A stretch of 64,000 nt of DNA from Curvularia sp. ZM96 (GCA_022457065.1 JAJGBQ010000002.1:3658001-3722000); one strand, 5' to 3'; shown: positions 1 through 14,400, counted from the first letter of the stretch. Notes: a model not told the origin generated them from the letters alone. Numbers and translations: made by a program.

Positions 1-3000
1 AAAGGGACTCTCGATGCAGCGACTAACATCATGACTTCCACCGCCGAGCCAATCGGGCAGGAACCAAGGCCATTTGGGGTTTGGCCTCGGTACGGATATC
101 ATCCGTTGTTCGCACGAGGAGGCGAGGCGCCCGAAGACGTCATGCTACAGGAACATCGAGACTTGACGGAAAGTTGAGCGTCTTGCGCAGCAGCAGGCTG
201 TCGGGTGGTGGGCAGACGGTGAGGGGCAGATGGGAAAGGTTCCAAGGAAGGCCTCCGGGCGGTCCCTGCATGAGGGCAAGGGAAGCCAGGTACCGAACGA
301 CACAAGGCGATGGCGCCTCAGCTAGCCACGAGCGCGCCCTTGGACCGCTTATTTGCACGTCGCCTGGCGCGACCCTGAATGTCGCGCGTAGAAAAAAAGA
401 CAATGGTTTGGCAATGGTTTGCCGCAGAGGCTGTGGCTGCGAACGCCACGGCGCAGCACACATGGATTTTCGCTAAGCAAGGAAACGGAAGCGGAGACGA
501 GACGGAAACGGATGCTGGACAGACCCAGGACGGATGACGTGATTAGACGAGACGCGAGCCGCCCATGCGAAACCGCCACGGAGTTCCTTGTTTCTCAGGC
601 CAGAAACCAAGGTCTCAGCGTTGAAACAAGATGTATTGAGGCGGTTTCCAGGCAGCGCGTCACGTTATTTTGGGAATCCGGCCAACAGCAGGCCACCCAT
701 GGCACTCACGCCGTCCCCTGAGACGACTGCACCTCGTCTATTACGTTTCTCGGCGCGGCATTCCCTGGGCAACGCCTTGCCTAAACCTCGCACACCGGGT
801 CTTGGCCAGTCCACGTCAATACCACTACTACTACACCACCTGCAGCCACGGCAAGGGAAGAAGATTGAGATTGCATGAAATGTTGACTGGCGGACATGAG
901 TCGCACGACCACGGCGTGGATATGGGCAGCTTTTCTTACTGCAGTTGTCAGGAGGGTGTGAATAGGAGATGGGATGGGCGAATGGAAAAAAGAGTTCTTC
1001 TCGCGATTTTTCTCTCGGCGGCTCCACTGAGAGATGAATGGCAGAGAGCAATCGATCGCCGACATCTCCTATTGCGAAGCTGAGATCTTCTGGAGTACAG
1101 CGCTGCACTCCGCAGCTGCCTTATAGGGCATCCAGGCCGCAAAAGGAAGTACGCCAACTGGTTGCATCACCAAAAGAGGCGGCTTGCTCAGGGAAGACTG
1201 AAGCACTGCGTTTGCAATACGATCTGGTGGGCGCCCGGAATACTCAGGGCTGTCCACGTGTTTTGTGGCATCGAGTCTTACGGGTTTGCGGGCAGCCAAG
1301 GCGAGGTTATACGAGCGAGGGTGGTGCCGATCACCAGGGGCAAGGCAGTGCCAATATTTCGGTGCTTACTGCACGACACACTCTAAGTGAAATTTGCGTC
1401 TGACAGTGACGGCAGGCCTGCAAAGACTAAGTAAGGAAACGGACCTGGGCAGCCGCCCTGGTGTTACCTTGTGCGAGACGACCAGGTGCCAGGGAGTTTT
1501 CACGGCTGTGGCTGGTGATCTGGCTGAATTGGTGATTGGATGACTCAGCTGCATGGTGGCTTTCCGTGCAGCGCCGATCACCACTGCGAGAAGGATCCCA
1601 GGGATCCGACAAATTTTCCCTCGACGCGGAAACGCACTTCCTATGTGGTTGCCACCAATCGCTTCCTACAAGCAGAGCAGCCCTCGCATTGGCTCGTTGC
1701 CTTGCCGCGAGCGTGCATAAAGGCGCGCCCAAGAGAGTTGGACTAGTCCAAGGCTAACCACCACGCAGGTCTTGGATGCTGCTGCTCCTACCATGGCAGG
1801 CCATCGAGCGTGCAGCGTAATCGATAGCCCAGTGCCGCTAGAGCCAGACATGCGGGACTAAAGCCAGCCCAGTTGCCAGTACCGTGGGCTACAGGACGAG
1901 ATTGCCTCGCATCACAAGCACACTGCCAGGCGATGAGGTGTGTGCTCGGTGTGGCCGTGGCGCCCTGCCATGTAGTGCTTGGTGGCATCCAATTCCGCCT
2001 GGTTCATGCTGTACGCTCTCACAATTTCGCGCTCCCTCCCTCTCTCCTGGACAAGACAGTACCAAGGACCCCCGCCCTTGGCTCCATGTGCGTGGGACGT
2101 GCACTCCTTTATCCCCAGTGTAAAACCCATCGTTCCCGGTGGGCCATGTCCGCCAATGGCAGCGCCGACGTGTTAATTATGACAAGTTGGCCTATACATA
2201 AACAGCGCAGGCCAGGGTCTGGGGAGCAAAGACGAAACACCGACTCCCCAGAGGCCCCAGCCAGACGCTGCGTGAGAAAGCGAACCGTGGGCAGAGGGAC
2301 GAGTTGCAAAGGGCCGACACTGGACATGAATACAGGAGAGGATGACGATGTGGTAATGTCACGGTCGTGGACGGGACAGATCACGATATGTGGAGAAGTA
2401 TGGCGCAGAGCCTCTGCCGTCGCCCGCACGCCGCCAAAAGAGACGTCAGCGGACTGGCCGGCGACGAAAAAGCGAGCGCCGTGTGTGTAGGTACAAAGTA
2501 TTCGCAGCACGTCGCAGTTCCGAGAGGCGTGCATGCTATTATTGGCCGGCCGGCCGACGTGGTTAGGGCTGCAACTCTGTCTCGTATGGATGGGTCCACC
2601 CATGGCGCCAATCTGCCAGACGTTGAATGTTTCCAAGCCATGAATGGTACTATTTCGAGCCCGCACTCCTGCCGCCGACCCGCGGCACCTCCTGCAAGCC
2701 TCCCTGGCGAATCCATGCGCCAGAGCACCACGCCGCCTGACCAGCTTGGGCCAGCCCGCACCGTCCTAGCACCACACTGACCAGCCATGCCTGCCACCCG
2801 TCTGGGGCTGGCACGCAGCTCCATCAACTTTTGCACTTGTCACATTGCCCGATGTTTCCTCTGCCGGGTCCGCCTGGGCGGCGATCGCCCGTCTGCCTGT
2901 CCCCAATATAATAATTCCTCTCCCCGTGGCCAGGGCCGCCGCTCCCTGTGCCCAACCGTCGTCGCTCGCCCATCACCACTCTAGCCCACTGCCCTAGTCG

Positions 3001-3500
3001 CTCTCCCGAGACGTCTGCTTCACGAGCAAACGCCTCGTCTTCCAAGACGTTCCACGCTCGTTTCCACCCACCCACCTACCCACCCACCACACTCGCTCTC
3101 CCAGCCTCTACCGCCAGCTCCCCGCAAACAGAGTACTCCCCGCCATCTTTCACTCGCTCTTCTCTTCCTTCTCAATTCTCGCCCGTGGGGTCTCGGCATC
3201 TGCTGGATAAGGATCCATTCCCCGCTATCGATAGTCTCCGTCTAGCCACTGCAAAGTCTCTCCCACCACCACTTTCTACTCTCTGCCCTGCTGCCACTGT
3301 CACTCGCCTGTTTCCTGCCATTCAGTAGCACCTTCCTTGTTTGTTATTGGGCGTGACGTCGTTCTTGGCAAGCAAGTCTGTCCTACATCAAGCACTGATC
3401 CTTGCTCTCCTCTGCATTGCATTACACTGCACTGTACCTCCTCTCCTCCATCTTCTATTCTTACCGTGGACCTGACTAGCCGTCAAGTCCTCTTGCCGCA
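1..3500. other. Gene-free upstream region
   Basis: No convincing coding segment is seen on either strand; the open frames overlap each other and show no family motif or matching splice sites. A GGCC triple repeat lies at 2544-2555. From about 2960 to 3480 the plus strand becomes rich in C and T, as in 5' leaders of strongly expressed fungal genes, so this part is probably promoter and leader of the gene at 3501. Confidence 0.55.
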
Positions 3501-4920
3501 ATGGCTTTCGGTGCGTCTGATGATGGCGTCTTCTTCAACAGTTGGCAGTTATGGCAAAAGATGACCTTTGTGAGTGACTCAACCTGCCTCTGTCCGTTAC
3601 TGGCTAACATGATACCCAAGGTCCTCGCATGCGGAATTGTCCTGACTATCTTCATTGGCCTCATCAAGGTCGCCTTCGACAAAAACAAGCTCCGCAAGTA
3701 CAGCAAGGTCGACAAGGGCAAACGCGTGCAATCGCCTGAGATGCTCGAGGCTCAGCCTGTAACTCAAGTGCGCGAAGAGACCAAGGATGAAATCCCATTC
3801 GGCATCCGTGCCATCCAGAGCGGTATCGAGGTCGACGGCGTTTGGATTTCTCGAACCAACACCCCCGTTGGCAGCAGCCGGGCTTCCATTGCGAGCGAAA
3901 AGCTGCCTCGCAGCTTCAACAACTCTCAGCTCGAGCTCCCCCAGCCAGTCGTCCATGGGTCCAGCCGCAACAGCTCACGCGCTCCCAGCTCTTTTGACCG
4001 TGCCGTCTCTGCCGAGCCCCTGCCTAGCACCGACTCTCGTTCTTCGTCGCCTGCTCGTGGACCCACCCAAGAGGCGCCGCGCTGCAGCAACTGCAACCAC
4101 CATGTCTCCCGCTCTGCCCATCCTTCTGGTACACCTTCTCCAAGTAGGTACTCGTGCGCACAAATGTGTAAACAAAGCTAATTGTCGCTCAGCCCGCGTC
4201 AGTCCTGTCAGCCAAATCGAGTCGTCTTCCAAGTCGAGCAACCGCTCCAGTGATGAATCCGACTATATGGCCCTTAACCAGGACGTCCGCGCATACGAGA
4301 CCGCATACATTCCGCCCCACGGTGCTCAAAGAACCATCGACCCCAAGACAGACCTCGAGCTCCTCCGAAGCCATCGCATGTCTCACGTCGCCGAGACTGG
4401 ACAGCTCACTCCCAGGGTTCGCAAGCCAGGCCACAGCGGAGAATGGGCTAGCGTCGCAGACAACCAAGTTGGTACGCTCAACGGCGTCAACTACTTCATG
4501 CCTCAAAAAGCACCTTCTCCTCCGCTCCCTGTCCGTAACCCATCCGAAGAGAACGTCGCTGTTTCTGCTGGACCCAGCCGCGACAGTCATGCAGCGAACC
4601 AGGCTAGACAGGCCATTCCCCTAACCGAATCATATGCACCCAACGCCCCGTACTACCCTGATACCTACCACCCACACGGCCCAAGCCATCAATATAGCTA
4701 CGACCAGGTTCCATACGAGGTCGCCACGATGCAAAACCAGGACCGCAACGACCAGGTCCTTCGCAAGGTCAACTCGGGATTCGAGATCCTGCGACCAGGC
4801 ACCTTCAAGGAGCCTACTCCCCAAGAGGTTGAGCTCGCCGAGCGGACATCGAAGAAACTCCAAAAGAAGCGGAGAACATCGAGTGACTCGCGCAAATCCG
4901 CCTTTGTCGAGCAAGTTTAA
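3501..4920 (+). CDS. Membrane-anchored protein with long disordered tail, unknown function
   Basis: I do not recognise this gene. Proposed exons are 3501-3569, 3621-4143 and 4193-4920 (439 aa). Intron 1 is 51 bp with GTGAGT and a GCTAAC branch site; intron 2 is 49 bp with GTAGGT and CTAAT, and its length is what joins the two frames. After a 23-residue head comes one hydrophobic segment (VLACGIVLTIFIGLIKVAF) followed by a basic stretch, consistent with a single membrane anchor. The rest is rich in Ser, Pro, Arg and Asn, low in hydrophobic residues, and looks disordered; it ends in a Lys/Arg-rich patch. A long pyrimidine-rich leader precedes the ATG. Localisation and role are unknown; the splice model is well supported by frame. 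Confidence 0.75.
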
Positions 4921-7900
4921 TTCTTAATGCCCCGCCTCTAGCCGACGTAATATTTTTTGTACATGTCGCGGCCACGCTACCTGCAGACACCACTCACTGC
5001 ACTGAGAATTTCATGTCGTTTTAATCATGTATAATGTGGCACATCTGCAGTGTTTTCTGGGAGGCCCATTGCGTCTGTTTGGAGAGGCCATGGATCATAG
5101 CATCATGGCTTTTCACTTTCTCTCTTTCTTACTCTCTTTCTCGCCGCAACTGGTTGCTCGGCATCATGGATTGCGAGCGGCGTTATAGTAATCATTTATC
5201 CGTCACATACTCTGGCGTTGTAGGATCACAAAAATGGGGGGTGTCACTTAACGATTATCGTATTGCATCGATGGGCTGGAGGCACGCTCATTTGCATAGC
5301 ACATAGTAGAATCATGAATGTCTTTCTGCTCAATCAAAATGATGAATTTTTAGTTCTGAACCCTGGATTCATTAACATGCTGGATTGAGTCATTTCGTTT
5401 GTGTTATGTTTCATTGGTTTGATTATTTCGCAAATTACAGCTGAACCCTCAATTACCTCGGTCATTTGCAACCAGTTAGTTGCGAAACACGGGGAAAAAG
5501 GTAAGCAAATAGCCGTAGCCAGAAATACCTTGTTACGGCTTCGACATGGGTTACAGCGTAACCACGAGTAAGTGAGCATAGCTAGAAATCTCCACATGCA
5601 TTCTCCCCCATATAGCAGAACTTAATCAAGAATGTTTCTTTTTTTGGTTCCTTACTGCGTGTACGTATACACCACGTCTAGAAGAAGCATGACACGCAGC
5701 TGAGCTTTGAAAAATGTTTAACAGCAAAGCAAATCGAACTAACTGCCCAAATATACAAGTCTCCAATATTAGGGCATCGTGATGCAGATACTGTCTATCC
5801 TTCCGTCTCTCACTCTAAGAAAAGCAAACAACACGAACAAAAATCCCAAGGCAAAAGATGCACGGCGCCAAACTATTCAATAACGGAGTATTGTAGTATA
5901 CAGGCGCAAGCATGCCACATGGGATGGCTGGGATGGCTGGCTAGCTGGCTAGACGACTCACACCCAGCCCCTTGGAACTCGCTTCGTTGCTTCTTTTCTC
6001 AGCCACCCGCTTCCCTGGGTCGTACTTTGTTTGTTTTTTCTTGTCTCGTTTAGGCTGAGGCAGAGAGGGGAGAGAGCCAGCGTGGTAGGCGGAGGTGGCT
6101 AGACATACACACGAAAGGAGAAGGTGTACAGTGGAGAAAGGGAGGAAGATATGCAGAAGGAAAGAAGGAAGGGAACGCTACATAAGGGAAAAAAAGGCTA
6201 GTGAGAGGGGTCTGCTGCAGTGTGCGGGGATTGTATCAGTGTATCTCGGATGTTTTGACAAGGCGTGCAAACTACCTATGCTCTTTCATAAGGCAAAGAA
6301 CGCATACTCTAGAAACATATGTGTGTGTGGCTGAGTCTGTTTTGGAATTTGGAGTTTGGGAGGTTGTGGTGCTCTGGGATCTTGGGTGGAAAAAAGAAAG
6401 GGGTCTGTTGGAAAAGAAAGGAGTGTGGAAGAGAGTGGAAGGTATGTAGGTATGTAAGTGAGTTCTGTTGGTGGCTTTTCGTAATTCCTACGATACTGGG
6501 ATTGGTTGGAGTGATTGTTTAGTTAAAGCCAGATTTCTGGGTATACGCTTGTTTGTCTTGGGTGAGTTGGCTCAACAACAAGCAGACGCTCTACGAAAGT
6601 TGGTGCTTTTCATACGCGCGTGAACAGCAGTCATACTTTTTCTTTTTTGCCTTCGTTGCTACGAGGAAAGAAAACCCGTTCCATGGCTCTTCTTACTCTC
6701 CGCTTACCTAGATCCCTTATGATACGGCGGGAGTCTCACGCGATGCAGTTCAACAACATTAACTAGGAACACGTTGAACGGAATATCGCTCCGTCGTTCA
6801 TTCCCCTAGTTGTTGTTTTCTATCCACTATATTTAATTCGAAACGTTTGGATGGGACGTGTACCCCCACGCAAAAAGGCAGGCAGCACACCAGCACATAC
6901 CGGTAATTTATTTTCCCGTCCGTCATCGTTTGATATACCAACGTCGAAGAAAACTTCTCCTTTTGGTGCTTCTCCCTTTTTTTTCTGGGCGTCTCGGGTG
7001 ATTGCTGCATCAAAAACAAGTTGGAGCATCGCAAGGAGAGAAATAGGTTTCTGGGATGAAAACAAAAGAGCCGGGAGACGGGGGTTTAGAGACGCCTATT
7101 TGTCCCGGGTGCCGAGCCGTGTCCTCAGGCTTTTGAACGGAAGCGGATGTTGCTTTGCTCTCTTGCGCGGACTAGTACGACTGGATGTTCTCTATAGCAT
7201 TTGCTGGGCTGAATCTAGGACCAGTGGTTTTCTCCTGACCTGAGGCTGGTTCTTTTTGGTTCTTGTGCTTAAATGAGTGGTTAGTTAGATTATACCGAAC
7301 ACAATGCTTGTGTTGCTATGCGCAAAGGGATATTAAGCACATTAGCCGAAATGTAATTCGCGCACACTGGTGTTTTGAAAAGCTTGTTTAGTGGTGCCGA
7401 AGTCTTTTGTTTTCATGTATTTGAAAGCTTGAGCCTTTGCTACTCTTCTCGCCTAACGACCTGGCGACAATGGTCAGTAAGCAATGCATGTACAGAGGTA
7501 AAAGTACAGCTGCATAAGCGCATGATCGCACCGAATTAACGATTGGGTAGTTTCGATTTCGCGGCCCGCTTAATGCATGCATACTCTGAACCATCAAAAC
7601 GCATAGCAAGATATGTACACTTGGTTTGGAGGAGTTTCGTTGAGGCGAATGACTTGCACTCTGGTGCGTGAATAGCGCTGCAGCCCCGGACTATTCAATG
7701 GGTGCATATGGATACATTATCGTACATCTATCTTTATTATCGTTGATTGGTTGGTCATCTCCTTTCAACTTGGTATATGTAGCATTTGCTTTTTAGTTGC
7801 CGTGTGTGCATGATTGGCCATAAAGATTTTTGGTCCGCCCGGTACACATCATTCATGCGCACGGCAAGCTCAATTTATTGGGTAAGAAAGTTCCAGGAGC

Positions 7901-8390
7901 CTTGGGAGAACTTTCATGGCGTATCCAATGCATGTCGTCGGTATTTGCCGAGCGCTGGACATGTCCACACTCTCGTGAGGCTCTCCCTTAATGGCCATCA
8001 TTAAGTGGTGCACGTTGTAGCTTGGTATATTATTGCTACCTTAGTTCAACAGCCTCAGGTAAGCAGCAAATCAAATGAATACACAGCGAGGTTTTAGTCT
8101 TCATAAGCCACCATGAAACGCCTGAGACACCCCGAAAATTATCCAAGTATTGACACTGGACCCTTAATGAAACCAGAGTCAAGACCCGTTACCAAACACC
8201 ATGATACAAATGACGTTCTCTAAAAACATCAAACCAAACTCCAGATGCCTCGCGTTAAGTTCACAAGGTTTACCTCGGGTCTTCATCCTTTTCCGATACC
8301 TATGTGTCTAGACAAGAATGCACGCCTAGGAATCAAAACGGCTATCGCGATTTCAACTTCGCGGTCATCAACACTTTTCGACTTGAGAAA
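4921..8390. other. Gene-poor intergenic region, 3.5 kb
   Basis: Only short overlapping open frames occur; none has a recognisable motif or a consistent splice model. A short direct repeat of GGGATGGCT lies at 5921-5938 and runs into GGCTAGCT copies up to about 5952. A non-coding transcript or long untranslated regions of the neighbours are possible but not shown by sequence. Confidence 0.5.
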
Positions 8391-10830
8391 CTACATCATG
8401 TTCTCGGGAACAGACGGAGGATAAGCAAGGCCAGCTGCTTGAGGCATCCCGCTAGATAGTGTCAGTCTTTGATTCTGAGGATGTTGCACCGGGAGTGACT
8501 CATCCATACCTTTCAGGCGTCTGACCAATCCTCTCATCCACGCTACCACCAAGATCCCACCAGTTGCCTTGCCAGTTTCGCGCGACAAACTCATTTTCCA
8601 AGGCTCTGAATAATCCAAGAGATTGAAAGTCACCCTCAGTGTCCGGGAGATAAGTAGGAACGGAAAAGTTCGACATGTCAAAGTCGGGCAATTCAGTAGC
8701 CACGAGATTCTGCACTGTGTCGAAGCTTGTTGGCATTAGGTTGAGTCCTTGAGTGTCAGTATATCCCACACTGTTTGTTAGGCTCGGGGTCATCGCTTTG
8801 CGCCTCTCATCTTGCAAGGTCCGCGATACCCTATTCAAAGCATCAATGGTCTTTGTGAATGGTGCCAAGTCCCGCCGATGTGCGCATGCCTCATTCATCG
8901 CAACACCAATACTCTCGAGTGTTTGCATGTCGCTCTCGCAATCGTCTGGGTTGTAAGAAGCCAGTATGTGCTCGTACAGCGTGAAGACCACACAGAAGGG
9001 ATACAAAGTAAAGAAACTTTACGGCAGTTAGTCGCTCTTTCCAATGAATGCTACGAGCTTTCTAGCTAGGCAAGGTTCAAACGAAGTCTTAGAGATTTTT
9101 ACTTACTGATCAGTTATGCTTTTGGACTTTGCGTTCATGGTGGTGTCTTTGTGGAATTCGAGGATCATACTGCAGACTTTTCGAGCAGCCCGAATAGCGA
9201 ACAAATTCGGTTTGACAGTGGTCACAGAATGACCCCGTACAGCTGTTTGTACCAGTCTCTGTATCCCAATAATGTAAGTGTAGATATTCACTAAGCATGT
9301 GTCAGCGTATGGTACTGCCCAACCAAATTCTCTACATACTGATGTGATCCGCAATTACGTATCGATGATCATCGAGAACACCTTTGTCATTCATGAGCTG
9401 CTCAAACTTCCATTCAGCCAAGAGCTCTTCAAATTTCATGCAACACTCGTCAGCTTTCTGGGAGAGATCGTCTCTCTGGCCATGGGATGCGTGATTGTCG
9501 ATATAGCTGACCATTTCCTCGGCTAGTAGCGTATATCGCACCCACACGACGCCGATTGTGACGCTCATCGCCGATGGGTGCATATTATCGCGACGGAATA
9601 TAAGCGGCGGCCGGACCTTGTTAGGTGCCCACCTAATAACCCTTGGTTTTCCGTAAAACAAGCGAAACGAGACGTCGATACACAAACTATGCCAGTAAAG
9701 ATACCGTTGAGTGTCTCTATCATCCTCCTCGGCGAACGTTTTTGCCGGTGTACTATCCAACTGGTCTATGCCTTCCGACATAAGATACCTACACAGCTTG
9801 CAATGAAATTTCCAAGAAAGCTGATAATCGTGCATCGTGGTAGATGCCCAAGAGGTGAGTGCGGCTGTGTAGGCATCCAAGCTGGTTTCGGTTGGAGTTT
9901 CAAGCCATGCTGGTACATGCTCAAGGATCTTCATGTATGCTTTTGTGGTCAAATCGCCTCCTGGGCCGTCACTCTCCCGCAGTCCGTAATATATGGCATT
10001 GTAACTTTATTGATAGAACACAAGGTTAGCATCGAGTTCGCAAAGTGCATATATGCAGGGATACTTACTACATCACACGCATACCGGGGTCTATATTAAC
10101 ATAAGGAGAGTTTATGACATCAGGAAGCGCCCGCAAGACATTCATGTCGATCATAGAACTCATAAAGGCACCTGGCACGACCATTGCGTCTATCAAGTTG
10201 GCGAATCTGTCTATGCACGCTCGCGATTCTGCGGGCGACAGGTCAAAGTCAAACGCTTTGTTACGTACTCTGATTCTTCCAAGGTCTTCGAGAGCTTCAT
10301 TGAGTGATAACATAGCACTGTTGATGCTAGGTGCTGGTGTATCCACCGGAGTTGCCTGGTTTTGGAAACTCCGACGCGTATCAGTAGCAAGTCGATAAAT
10401 CTAGTGCTGTCAGCCACCACGATATCGCTATACAGTTTAGTTGAAGCCTATTACCCAAGATTCCTGACCATCTGCTTCAATCAAGGGGGTTTCAGGAGAT
10501 GGCACAGATGTGCGTCTTGCAGGCACTTCACCTCTCGGTGTTGGGAGAGACCTTGGCGGCGAACTACCATCGCCTGTACTACTGACATGCTTCTCAAGCT
10601 GCTCAAGTCGCTGGCTCAGATGCTGCATGACAGTCTTCTGTTGTGCAAAGCGAGGTCTTTGGCGACGCTCCACATACTGGCATTCCGCCGCTGCAACCAC
10701 ACAGTGATGGCATATTGGATCTCCTCTGTCGCATTTAATTTTCTTGCGCTTGCAGCGTAGACACTTGTTGGAGTGTTAGTGAGGTTACCTCTCTCGGTCC
10801 ACATGCACGTACGGCAAGCTTCATCGTCAT
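8391..10830 (-). CDS. Zn2Cys6 (fungal binuclear cluster) transcription factor
   Basis: Probable DNA-binding regulator of 691 aa. Exons on the minus strand: 10830-10813, 10763-10455, 10400-10069, 10004-9340, 9290-9107, 9016-8510 and 8451-8391; all six introns have GT/AG borders and keep frame, several with CTAAC or CTGAC branch sites. The first intron splits the zinc cluster: exon 1 ends in KLA and exon 2 opens with the six cysteines (CLRCKRKKIKC, then C at x6, C at x2 and C at x6). A short leucine-rich coiled-coil (LSQRLEQLEKHV) follows as a dimer element, then a long middle region typical of fungal regulators. It is divergent from the ABC transporter at 11454, 623 bp away, so regulating that pump is a reasonable inference. 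The target is not shown by the protein itself. Confidence 0.88.
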
Positions 10831-11013
10831 AGCTTGATAGTAGCAATTATTGTAAATGTTTGGCTCGGGGTTCGGGCGTGGACATTGGACTTCACGCGTC
10901 TCGCATCTTTTCCGAACGTCTCAAGGTGTTTCGGACTCGGGAATGCAGGTTAATGCGAGGGAACTGGTGTGGATGTTTGGGTCGATGAAGCTCAAGGGGG
11001 CTAGCGTCGCGAA

Positions 11014-11043
11014 TCCGGACAATGCGGTGTCCGGATGTCCGGC
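11014..11043. promoter_or_regulatory. Candidate operator: three TCCGG motifs
   Basis: In the shared promoter between the zinc-cluster gene and the ABC transporter, TCCGGA occurs at 11014-11019 and 11030-11035 and TCCGGC at 11038-11043. Zinc-cluster proteins bind CGG/CCG half sites, so this clustered set is a plausible binding site. It resembles, but is not identical to, the yeast PDR element (TCCGCGGA). Function is inference. Confidence 0.45.
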
Positions 11044-11453
11044 TGACAGCGGCTTGACAGGGGCGTGGCCTATGAAGCCAGATGCCTGGTCCACCTAATC
11101 GTCACCGGGTCTGGGCTGGCCACAAGAAACCAGGCGCCAATGCCATTTGCAGTCAGCCACGGCGCCGTTCCTTTTGATAGAATGGCAGAATGGACTTTCG
11201 GGACTTGGCAAACGAGCGCAGCCAAGCATACGCCCGAAGCGTCTACTGTCATGGCAGAGTTGCACGTTCCAATGTCGCCAACTAGATATTTGCCTGAGCA
11301 AGTGGCTGTGAACTGGCCATACGGAGTACAAAGGGCTACTGTGTCCCTTCCAATACATGCTCTTTTCCATATCAACAGCCTTTAATTTCCGTGGCACTTA
11401 CTTCGTCATCACGGGTTCATCAGTGTTGGCCGGCCTTGAATCTATCACCAAAA

Positions 11454-14400
11454 ATGTCGGTCGGGTTGGGCTTCACAGAAGCAGAAAAAATGGCCGAAGA
11501 CGACACTACTGACTGCTCGAGGCGGGAGTCAGCATCTGCTCTCCAACGAACCAAAGAAGAGCATGGGAACCATGTCCATATCGAGACAGAACAGGACCGC
11601 GAAGTTCATGAGCTCGTCCGCAAATTTACAGCACAATCAGAGCAACACGACATAAGAGGGTCACCTTTGTCGGATGATACCGACCCCCGGCTCGATCCTA
11701 GCAGTGAACAGTTCCGTGCGAAGGACTGGGCCCGGGCATTTTATAACCTGCGTTACAATAGTGAGGAAGCAACTCCTCGTGTTGCAGGAGTTGCCTTCAG
11801 AGAACTCAACGTATGGGGAATGGGATCTCCGACCGACTTCCAGTCCACAGTTGGTAATATGGTACTGAAGCTGCCTTCACTATTTGGTAAAGGCAGCAGA
11901 AAGATTGAGATTTTGCGCGACCTCGATGGGTTACTATTACCCGGAGAACAACTATGCGTTCTCGGTCCACCAGGGTAAGTTAAGCTCAAATATCTGCGTA
12001 TGAGTCGCTGCTAATATGGTCTAGATCTGGGTGTTCTACATTGCTCAAGACGATCGCAGGCGAGACTCATGGTTTCCAGGTCAGCCCGGAATCATACCTC
12101 AACTACCAGGGCATTCCAGCCAAAGAGATGAACAGCACTTTCCGAGGAGAGGCCATCTACACAGCCGAGGTTGATGCCCATTTTCCTCAACTTAGTGTTG
12201 GTCATACGCTCTACTTCGCTGCTCTTGCCCGCGCGCCGCGTCGCATTCCTGGTGGTGTCAGCAGGGAACGCTATGCTGAGCATCTTCGCGATGTAGGTGG
12301 TTTCTTTCAGAGATTAGAAAATCTATACTAATTTTCTCAAGGTTGTGATGGCCATGTATGGCATCTCGCACACAATCAACACCCGCGTCGGTAACGACTT
12401 TGTACGAGGTGTTAGCGGTGGCGAACGGAAACGAGTGACAATTGCTGAGGCTTCTCTCAGTTTCGCACCTCTCCAGCTCTGGGATAACTCTACCCGCGGA
12501 CTGGATTCTGCAAATGCCGTTGAGTTCTGCAAAACACTCCGAACACAATGCGATGTGTTTGGTGCAACTACTTGTGTCGCCATCTACCAGGCTCCACAAG
12601 CTGCGTATGAAGTATGTACCTTGATCGTATTGCGAGCGTAGAATTGACCTTTGTAGCTTTTTGACAAAGTAACGGTACTGTATGAAGGACGACAGATTTA
12701 CTTTGGCCCAGCAAACGAAGCACGCGCTTATTTTGAGCGCCTTGGCTTTGAATGTCCAGCGTCCCAAACTACCCCAGATTTCCTGACTTCGATGACGTCT
12801 GCGTCTGAACGCCGCATCAGAAGCGGCTTCGAGAACAAAACACCCCGTACGTCGGATGACTTTGCTCAGTGCTGGAAGAAGAGCCCCGAAAGACAACGGT
12901 TGTTGAGCGCAATTGAAGACTACGAAAAAAGCTTCCCACTCCGAGGTGAACAGCATAAAGCTTTTGCGCTATCAAGAACCCAAGAAAAGTCCAACAAACA
13001 GCGTCAGAAGTCTCCATACACGCTTTCCTATTGGGGCCAGGTTCGTCTCTGCATGTGGAGAGACGTTCAGAGATTGAAGAATGACCCGAGTGTCTCATTG
13101 ACGATGCTATGTGTTAACTTCCTTGAAGCGCTTATCGTCTCCAGCCTTTTCTTCAACTTGTCACAGACCACTGCATCCTTCTTTAAGCGGGGAGGAGCCA
13201 TCTTCATAGTCGTAAGTGTTCTTTTGCTCCTTTCTGGATGGCTGAATTCCTTGACTCACCGTTTCAGATCGTGTTGAACGCTTTCGGTAGTATATTGGAA
13301 ATCATGAATCTTTATGCGAAACGCACCATCGTTGAAAAGGTGAATTACGCCAGGCCATACATACACAGATACAACAAGCTAACAACTACGTAAGCACAAC
13401 CGTTATGCATTGTATCACCCAAGTGCCGAAGCGCTAGCGTCAATGATTGTGGACATCCCGTACAAAGTGCTGAACTGCATCTTCGTCACCACAACACTCT
13501 ACTTTATGGCCAACTTGCGACGAGATGCCGGCTCGTTTTTCTTCTTTCTTCTGGTCGGATTCACCACTGGTCTATCTATGAGCATGTTCTTCCGTCTCAC
13601 TGCTTCAATGACCAAAACTCTCGCACAGGCCTTCGCACCAGCCTCTGTTATCCTGCTCACGCTCGTTCTTTACACCGGCTTTCCACTACCTGTTCCCTAC
13701 ATGCGATCATGGGCAAGCTGGTTGCGGCATATCAACCCTGTATCATACGGGTTTTCGAGTTTGATGAGCAATGAGTTCAGCGGCCGCACCTTTGCCTGCT
13801 CTTCATTCGTACCTTCTGGGCCATCCTATGAGAGCATTGCTCCAGAACAGCGAGCATGCGCTGTACAGGGCTCTCAACCAGGCAACGCCTACGTCAGCGG
13901 TACAGCCTACGTCGAGACTGCGTTTCAGTACAAATTTAGCCAACGGTGGAGAAATTATGGCATACTCGTGGCGCTCACATTCATTCTTTTCGTCTGCCAT
14001 TTGGTGACGAGCGAGCTGGTTGCTTCTGAGCGTTCCAAGGGAGAGGTCTTAGTGTTCCGCCGCTCCAAGATGAAGAAGCTCAAGCGTCAAGGCACGGATG
14101 AAGAGGCGGGCGGCGCGACTGCACACGAGGGCGAGAAGATCAGCCGCAAAGCGAGTTCTGAGGTGGAAGTACCAAAGCAAGTCTCCATTTTTCACTGGGA
14201 AAAAGTCAATTATGAGATACAAATCAAGGGTGAAACACGCAAGATTCTGGATGAAGTCGATGGATATATCAGACCTGGCACCCTGACAGCACTCATGGTA
14301 TGTGTATCTTCATGGAATGTGAGGATATGGCTAATCACTTCTCAGGGCGTGTCCGGCGCAGGCAAGACCACACTACTCGATGTGCTGGCTAGTCGAACGA

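Noticed and set aside
1255..1260. CACGTG and similar single motifs scattered through the window
   Set aside because: Isolated six-base matches occur by chance about once per 4 kb and are not near genes they would be expected to control.
2544..2555. GGCC triple repeat as a possible regulatory site
   Set aside because: Short, isolated and nearly 1 kb from the nearest gene start; no support for function.
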